Assembly (NCBI GenBank): GCA_900540305.1 | Contig: UQFL01000066.1 | Coordinates: 1 to 9,435 of the forward strand | Direction: 5' to 3' | Length of the DNA stretch: 9,435 nucleotides | Source of the DNA: an uncultured Oscillospiraceae bacterium | GTDB lineage: Bacteria; Bacillota; Clostridia; Oscillospirales; Acutalibacteraceae | Part shown: positions 5,458 to 9,435 of the stretch, one piece after another | Numbering within the stretch: position 1 is the stretch's first letter | Layout of the letters: each line of letters begins with the position of its first letter | Translations under genes and position numbers: made by a program | The notes under the pieces: model-generated | Database searches by the model: none | What the model was told of the DNA's origin: nothing | The model's input: only the letters and a program-made list of their open reading frames with translations

Positions 5458-7338
5458 TTATGCGTCAATATCTGTATCTTTTTCAATATAGAACTTGCCG
5501 AACCAATTCATTTTAGCTGTTGATGAATCTTCAATTTCCTCAATAGCAGTGCTTGAATCTTCGGAAGCCAATATCTGCTGAGCATTAGCCTTCCAAATAG
5601 GTGTTCCGGTATCGCCTACAAAGTACATAATATGATAGCCGTACTCTGTCTGAACAATGCCAACATCGCCTGCTTTGCGTGAAGAATCAAGAGACCATGT
5701 TTCAAAGGAATCTACCATCTGACCGGGGATGATGTTTTCATAAAGTCCGCCTGTTGAAGCTGAACCTGTGTCTTGTGTATATTCAGAAACGAGAGAAGCA
5801 AAATCATCCTCTGTCTTGGAAGTCTTGTTAAATTCGTCTACAATGCTTTCAGCCTTGTCAAGAGCTGCTGCCCACTGCTCGTCAGTAGCACTCATAGCGT
5901 CTGTATTCTCAGAATCAGTCTCAGGAGTAACAAGAATATGACGAACATTTACGCTTGACTCCTCAGGAAGAGATGCGGGTTCAAGAACATAAACAACAGT
6001 TGTTGAGTACTGATACTTGTCTCCTGCCTTGCGGTCGCTGCTAAAGAGCCAATCAAGACCGGGATATTCAAGAACTTCATCTTCTGAGTGTTCTTCGCCC
6101 TCTTCGTGTGTATGCTCCTCAGCAGTAGCTATTGCATAGCCCTTAGCCTGAAGAACTGATTTTGTAGCATAAAGCTTAGTGGAAGCTTCATCCTGAGCGT
6201 AATATGATTTATATGCACCGTCTTCTGCATACTCTACGCAAAGGTCTGTGAAGTTAGAGCCGTTGCTCTTAAGCGCATCATAAAAAGCCTTAGCCTCGTC
6301 TTCGCTGTTTGCCTCAAAAATTCTAATGCTTACAGCCTGAAGCTCATCTGAATGAGAATCTTTATATGCAGTATAATCTTCATCTGTATATTCTTTTTCA
6401 GAAAGGTCTTCTGAAAGTTCTGTCTGATAATTCTGAGCAATGTAAGACTTAGTCATTTCCTCACGGAATACAGACTCGGTAACGCCCTTACCCATTGCCT
6501 GAACAAGATAGCCTGAAGTTGTGTAGCCGTAGCCGTTAGCAGTATCTTTATAACCGCTGATTGTTTCTTCAAGTTCGCTCTTCTGCTCATCAGTAATTTC
6601 GGGTTCTTCACCGCCGTTAGCCTCAACAGCTTCGTAATAATATGTATAAGTAACTCTTATGCTTTCAAGAGCCTGCTCGTACATATACTCAAGCCATGTA
6701 ACAACTTCGTCATCATCGTTAGTTGTTGTCTGCTTTGAAAGCGGGCGGTCAAAGTCAACATCGAGATTATTTTCAGCAAGGTCAAGACCATACTGCTCAT
6801 AAGTGCTCTGAGTTGACATCATATTATTATAAGTCATAGCAAAGTAATAGTTGAATGTTGAAACGGGAACCTTGATTTTTTCGCCGTTGTCAAGTTCAAC
6901 TGTTGCGGCAGTAAGATGTGTTGTCCACTGAAGAGTTGAGTGAATAAAGCCGTGGCGAACAGCACCTGTGCCTACATAAGCAACGAGAAGTGCAACTATA
7001 ACTACAGCAGCCACTACTGATTTTATTATTCTTGCCTGTTTTGCGGCAACTCTGCTTTTCTTGCCGTTCAAAGCTGCAAGCTTATCTTTAGCTTTTTCAA
7101 GTTTCTTTTCTACTGCAGCCTTTTCTTTTTCGTCAGTCTTTTCAGCAAGTTCGGCTTTAAGTGCCTTTATCTCACTGTCGATTTTTTCTTTCTTTGCAGC
7201 GTTTCTTTCAGCTGCCTTTTTTGATTTTTTTGCGAGTCTTTCAGCTTTCTTTGCGCTCTTATCGGACTTATCTGAATCCGAAATAGAGCCTCCGCTGAAA
7301 ATATCTTCGTTTAAATCTTTTTTTGCCATTTTTTTCAT
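5458..7338 (-). CDS. Membrane-anchored parvulin-type peptidylprolyl isomerase (PrsA-like foldase), basic cytosolic tail
   Basis: This 626-residue protein is a predicted extracytoplasmic foldase that would catalyse prolyl cis-trans isomerisation during folding of exported proteins. Residues 1-104 form a Lys/Ala/Glu-rich, coiled-coil-prone cytosolic tail with strong net positive charge. A single transmembrane helix follows at about 104-124 (SVVAAVVIVALLVAYVGTG). An N-terminal chaperone-like helical region spans about 145-330. A degenerate parvulin-like region lies at about 334-455 and holds a His/Glu-rich insert (408-423). The canonical PpiC/parvulin domain is at 463-575, with VRHILV (His467), EYTQDTGSAS (Asp523), PGQM (538-541) and EYGYHIMYF (His569). 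There is no lipobox, unlike Bacillus PrsA. Two ATGs are possible (7338 and 7329), each with an AGGA-type site; the longer form is reported. The promoter at 7370-7398 serves it. It is a paralogue of the gene at 7431-9293. Confidence 0.92.
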   Translation of the reverse strand: MKKMAKKDLNEDIFSGGSISDSDKSDKSAKKAERLAKKSKKAAERNAAKKEKIDSEIKALKAELAEKTDEKEKAAVEKKLEKAKDKLAALNGKKSRVAAKQARIIKSVVAAVVIVALLVAYVGTGAVRHGFIHSTLQWTTHLTAATVELDNGEKIKVPVSTFNYYFAMTYNNMMSTQSTYEQYGLDLAENNLDVDFDRPLSKQTTTNDDDEVVTWLEYMYEQALESIRVTYTYYYEAVEANGGEEPEITDEQKSELEETISGYKDTANGYGYTTSGYLVQAMGKGVTESVFREEMTKSYIAQNYQTELSEDLSEKEYTDEDYTAYKDSHSDELQAVSIRIFEANSEDEAKAFYDALKSNGSNFTDLCVEYAEDGAYKSYYAQDEASTKLYATKSVLQAKGYAIATAEEHTHEEGEEHSEDEVLEYPGLDWLFSSDRKAGDKYQYSTTVVYVLEPASLPEESSVNVRHILVTPETDSENTDAMSATDEQWAAALDKAESIVDEFNKTSKTEDDFASLVSEYTQDTGSASTGGLYENIIPGQMVDSFETWSLDSSRKAGDVGIVQTEYGYHIMYFVGDTGTPIWKANAQQILASEDSSTAIEEIEDSSTAKMNWFGKFYIEKDTDIDA

Positions 7339-7369
7339 CCTTATCCTAAAAACGAATTATTTATTTATC

Positions 7370-7398
7370 ATTTTACACTATATTACTTGATATTACAA
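7370..7398 (-). promoter_or_regulatory. Predicted sigma-A promoter for the proximal foldase gene
   Basis: On the minus strand, TTGTAA (7393-7398), a 17-bp spacer and TAAAAT (7370-7375) lie in the 92-bp gap between the two foldase genes. The start point would be near 7363, giving a leader of about 25 nt. No strong terminator for the upstream foldase is seen in this gap (only a weak AGAAA/TTTCT fold near 7402-7413), so transcription from the upstream gene may also continue into this one. Confidence 0.55.
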
Positions 7399-7430
7399 GA
7401 AAAATTTCTATGCAATTCGGTAAAAATGTA

Positions 7431-9293
7431 TTAATTGCTTTCAGGTTCTGCTACTGTTACTTCTGAAAAACCTGCTCTTTCTTTCACTTCAAGCTTATCA
7501 AGAAGGTCAAGAGATTTTTCAGTGGTAAGATTTGTCTGTGCGTTATACATATATTCAGGGCCGTCAAATACAAAATACATAATATGATAGCCGTATTCAC
7601 TCTTTACAATTTCAACATCGCCGTATTTTCTTGAATCATCTGTTGCCCAAGATTCAAATTCGGAAACCATCTGTCCAAGCTGAACGCCCATATAACCGCC
7701 GCCGTAAAGACCGCTTGAACCTGAAGATGTTGATTCTGTATCATCACTGTACTTCTCTGCAAGCTTTGCAAAAGAAAGCTCCGTTTTGTCAGTCTGGTTA
7801 TATTCTTCAACAATTTTTTCAGCTTCTTCAAGAGCTGCAGCCCATTCTTCCTCGGAATATTCTTCTTGTGTTGAGGATGATGTTGTATCTGTGCTTTCCT
7901 CAGTATTCGCAGTTGATTCGGGAATTACAAGAATATGTCTTACGGAATAAACCTCTGTGTTTTCAAGGAAAGGCTGCTGAGTTTTGAGAAGAATATAAAC
8001 AACCTCGCTGTTTTCATTCACATAATAATTCGTACTGCCTACAGGGGTGTCCTCGCTGTAAATCCAGTCTGCAATATCTTCACCGAAACTTGTTTCAACA
8101 TCCGATCTTGACTGAGTCATTTCAAGTGAAGAGCTAAGACCCTCTATTGCCTCTTCCTTAGTTTCAAAATATCCAGCAGTAATAAATCTGTCTATAAGAG
8201 TGTCACAAGCTTCCGGAATAAGAGCCTTCATTGACTCAACATCCGTAATCTTTGCCATATATTCTTTTGCCCTGTTAACGCTAGCTTCTTTTGTTGAATC
8301 GTCTGTTGTGTCATAATTCATTTCAAGAAGTGCAAATGAGCAGGATTTATATTCAGCCTGATTTTCGTTGAAATATGTCTCAACCTCTTCATCTGTCGGT
8401 CTGTCTGTTATCTGTGACTGGAAATAATATGACTGAGCGATATAATACTGCTCAAGGAATGTCCTGAGGGTTTCAAGACCGCAGAAATCACCGTATGTTT
8501 CTGCAACATATTCATTAACACTCATACTTGCAGATGAAGCAGCTTCCTTTACAGAATCAAGCTGAGACTCAATATTCTCTTTCTGCGTATCTGTGAGTTC
8601 TATACCGTTTTCAACGCCGAGTTCGTAATAGAGAATATTGCTTTTAATTCTGTCTACCGTCTGCTTTTCAAAAAGTTCGAGCCAAGAAACCTTGTTTCCG
8701 TCGCTGTCTGTTGTATACTGTGTAGCATAATCAGCAGATGTATCAAGGTCATAATAGCCGTAATTAGCATAGTAGGTATATTCGTAAACAACATTTTCAT
8801 AATAATAGTTATACATACCTACGGAAATATCAGTATCGCCTACTGTAAGTGCGATATTACCGGGATTCATTTTTTCATCGCTGTTTGGCATTGTATAATA
8901 GCGCACGCCGAGAACAACGAGGATTGCAATAACAAGCACACCTATTATTATTGAAAGAATCAAGTTTATTTTTTCTTTCTTTATAACGATGTCTTTTGAT
9001 TTAACCTGAATTTCAGGCTGTTGAACCTCAGCAGTAGGCTGTACGCTTTCATTTGAAAATTCAAATTCCACACCGCTATCGGAAGAAAGAACATCATTTT
9101 CAACTGAGGGCGCACTTGCTTCAAATTCCCAGTTATCGTTATCTTCATATTTATTTTCTTGTAAATTTTCAGCGCTTTCTTTGGAAACAGCATTAGAATC
9201 TGCTTGAGAAGTTTTTTCCGAATCCTGTTCAGTTTTAACTTCACTGTTCTCTGCTTCGTCTGAAAGCTTTTTTTCTAAATCTTTTTCGCTCAT
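7431..9293 (-). CDS. Membrane-anchored parvulin-type peptidylprolyl isomerase (PrsA-like foldase), acidic cytosolic tail
   Basis: This 620-residue protein is a paralogue of the next gene with the same architecture. Residues 1-108 are a hydrophilic, strongly acidic, Ser/Asn-rich and probably disordered cytosolic tail. A transmembrane helix follows at about 109-130 (NLILSIIIGVLVIAILVVLGV). A Tyr-rich helical chaperone-like region spans about 145-315. A degenerate parvulin-like region lies at about 316-438. The canonical PpiC domain is at 449-575, with VRHILV (His453), a Ser/Thr/Glu-rich insert (459-480), KYSDDTES (514-521), LGQM (539-542) and EYGYHIMYF (His570). It probably acts on exported proteins outside the membrane. 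There is no lipobox. The ATG at 9291-9293 has GGAG (9301-9304) 7 nt upstream, and a near-consensus promoter lies at 9327-9355. The codons for the EYGYHIMYF segment share an identical 20-bp stretch with the paralogue (7576-7595 and 5624-5643). Confidence 0.92.
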   Translation of the reverse strand: MSEKDLEKKLSDEAENSEVKTEQDSEKTSQADSNAVSKESAENLQENKYEDNDNWEFEASAPSVENDVLSSDSGVEFEFSNESVQPTAEVQQPEIQVKSKDIVIKKEKINLILSIIIGVLVIAILVVLGVRYYTMPNSDEKMNPGNIALTVGDTDISVGMYNYYYENVVYEYTYYANYGYYDLDTSADYATQYTTDSDGNKVSWLELFEKQTVDRIKSNILYYELGVENGIELTDTQKENIESQLDSVKEAASSASMSVNEYVAETYGDFCGLETLRTFLEQYYIAQSYYFQSQITDRPTDEEVETYFNENQAEYKSCSFALLEMNYDTTDDSTKEASVNRAKEYMAKITDVESMKALIPEACDTLIDRFITAGYFETKEEAIEGLSSSLEMTQSRSDVETSFGEDIADWIYSEDTPVGSTNYYVNENSEVVYILLKTQQPFLENTEVYSVRHILVIPESTANTEESTDTTSSSTQEEYSEEEWAAALEEAEKIVEEYNQTDKTELSFAKLAEKYSDDTESTSSGSSGLYGGGYMGVQLGQMVSEFESWATDDSRKYGDVEIVKSEYGYHIMYFVFDGPEYMYNAQTNLTTEKSLDLLDKLEVKERAGFSEVTVAEPESN

Positions 9294-9326
9294 AGGAACA
9301 CTCCGTTAATAAATAAAATTCAATTA

Positions 9327-9355
9327 ATTATACACTAACAGTTATATTTTTTCAA
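9327..9355 (-). promoter_or_regulatory. Predicted sigma-A promoter for the distal foldase gene
   Basis: On the minus strand, TTGAAA (9350-9355), exactly 17 bp, then a perfect TATAAT (9327-9332). The start point would be near 9320, giving a leader of about 27 nt before the ATG. The flanks are very AT-rich. This is the best-spaced promoter in the window and marks the beginning of the leftward gene series. Nothing else is recognisable between it and the adapter at 9394. Confidence 0.8.
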
Positions 9356-9393
9356 TATCAAATAGTAAACATAATATTAATACAATATTACCA

Positions 9394-9435
9394 CTGTCTC
9401 TTATACACATCTGACGCTGCCGACGATCGCATAAG
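9394..9435 (-). other. Illumina Nextera i5-side adapter (not genomic)
   Basis: Bases 9394-9412 are the Tn5 mosaic end CTGTCTCTTATACACATCT, and 9394-9426 are the complement of the Nextera read-1 adapter. Bases 9427-9434 (TCGCATAA) sit in the i5 index position; their complement TTATGCGA matches the index I know as S522. Base 9435 agrees with the first base of the complemented P5 primer. Genomic sequence ends at 9393. Confidence 0.98.

Noticed and set aside
7061..7390. Plus-strand frame rich in Ser, Ala and Phe
   Set aside because: It is the antisense shadow of the Lys/Ala/Glu-rich tail of the proximal foldase and has no ribosome binding site or family features.
5624..7595. Identical 20-bp stretches at 5624-5643 and 7576-7595 as a mobile-element repeat
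   Set aside because: Both encode the same conserved parvulin segment (YGYHIMYF) in paralogous genes; gene duplication explains them.
49..9393. CRISPR array, tRNA, rRNA, insertion sequence or prophage module
   Set aside because: No spaced repeats, cloverleaf, rRNA motifs, transposase or phage genes were seen in either strand; the only transposon sequence is the laboratory Tn5 mosaic end in the adapters.

Overview
The window is the insert of one Nextera-tagmented DNA molecule. Bases 1-48 and 9394-9435 are Illumina Nextera adapter, index and primer sequence, not genome. The biological part is about 49-9393. Its gene content points to an anaerobic member of the Clostridia (Bacillota), plausibly a gut Oscillospiraceae/Ruminococcaceae-type organism: a mother-cell sporulation sigma factor of the SigK type, a pyruvate formate-lyase system with a Rex-like operator, a two-subunit type Fe-S fumarase/tartrate dehydratase beta chain, AGGAGG ribosome binding sites, AT-rich intergenic DNA and no outer-membrane genes. 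The assignment to a family is inference only.

Layout. The only plus-strand gene is sigK (49-740), whose first codons were lost at the tagmentation cut. It ends at a perfect 12-bp hairpin (750-777) that can terminate transcription from both sides. All other genes are on the minus strand. In their direction of transcription (right to left) they are: a membrane-anchored parvulin foldase (9293-7431) with a near-consensus promoter; a paralogous foldase (7338-5458) with its own promoter; a terminator-like hairpin; a 76-residue coiled-coil protein (5396-5166) whose stop codon directly abuts the start of an Fe-S hydro-lyase beta subunit (5165-4638); a 233-bp regulatory region; pflB (4404-2152) and pflA (2165-1377), overlapping by 14 nt; a terminator hairpin (about 1283-1310); and a GNAT acetyltransferase (1254-787).

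How the genes work together. PflB cleaves pyruvate with CoA to acetyl-CoA and formate, and PflA installs its glycyl radical. The Rex-like operator just downstream of the pfl promoters suggests control by the NADH/NAD+ ratio. The hydro-lyase beta subunit would serve fumarate/malate or tartrate interconversion, but its catalytic alpha partner is not in the window. The two foldases form an unusual paralogous pair. Each has a cytosolic tail of about 100 residues, one transmembrane helix, and an outside part with a degenerate and then a canonical parvulin domain. Their cytosolic tails have opposite net charge. No tRNA, rRNA, CRISPR array, insertion sequence or prophage gene is visible, and no gene-free stretch exceeds 300 bases.
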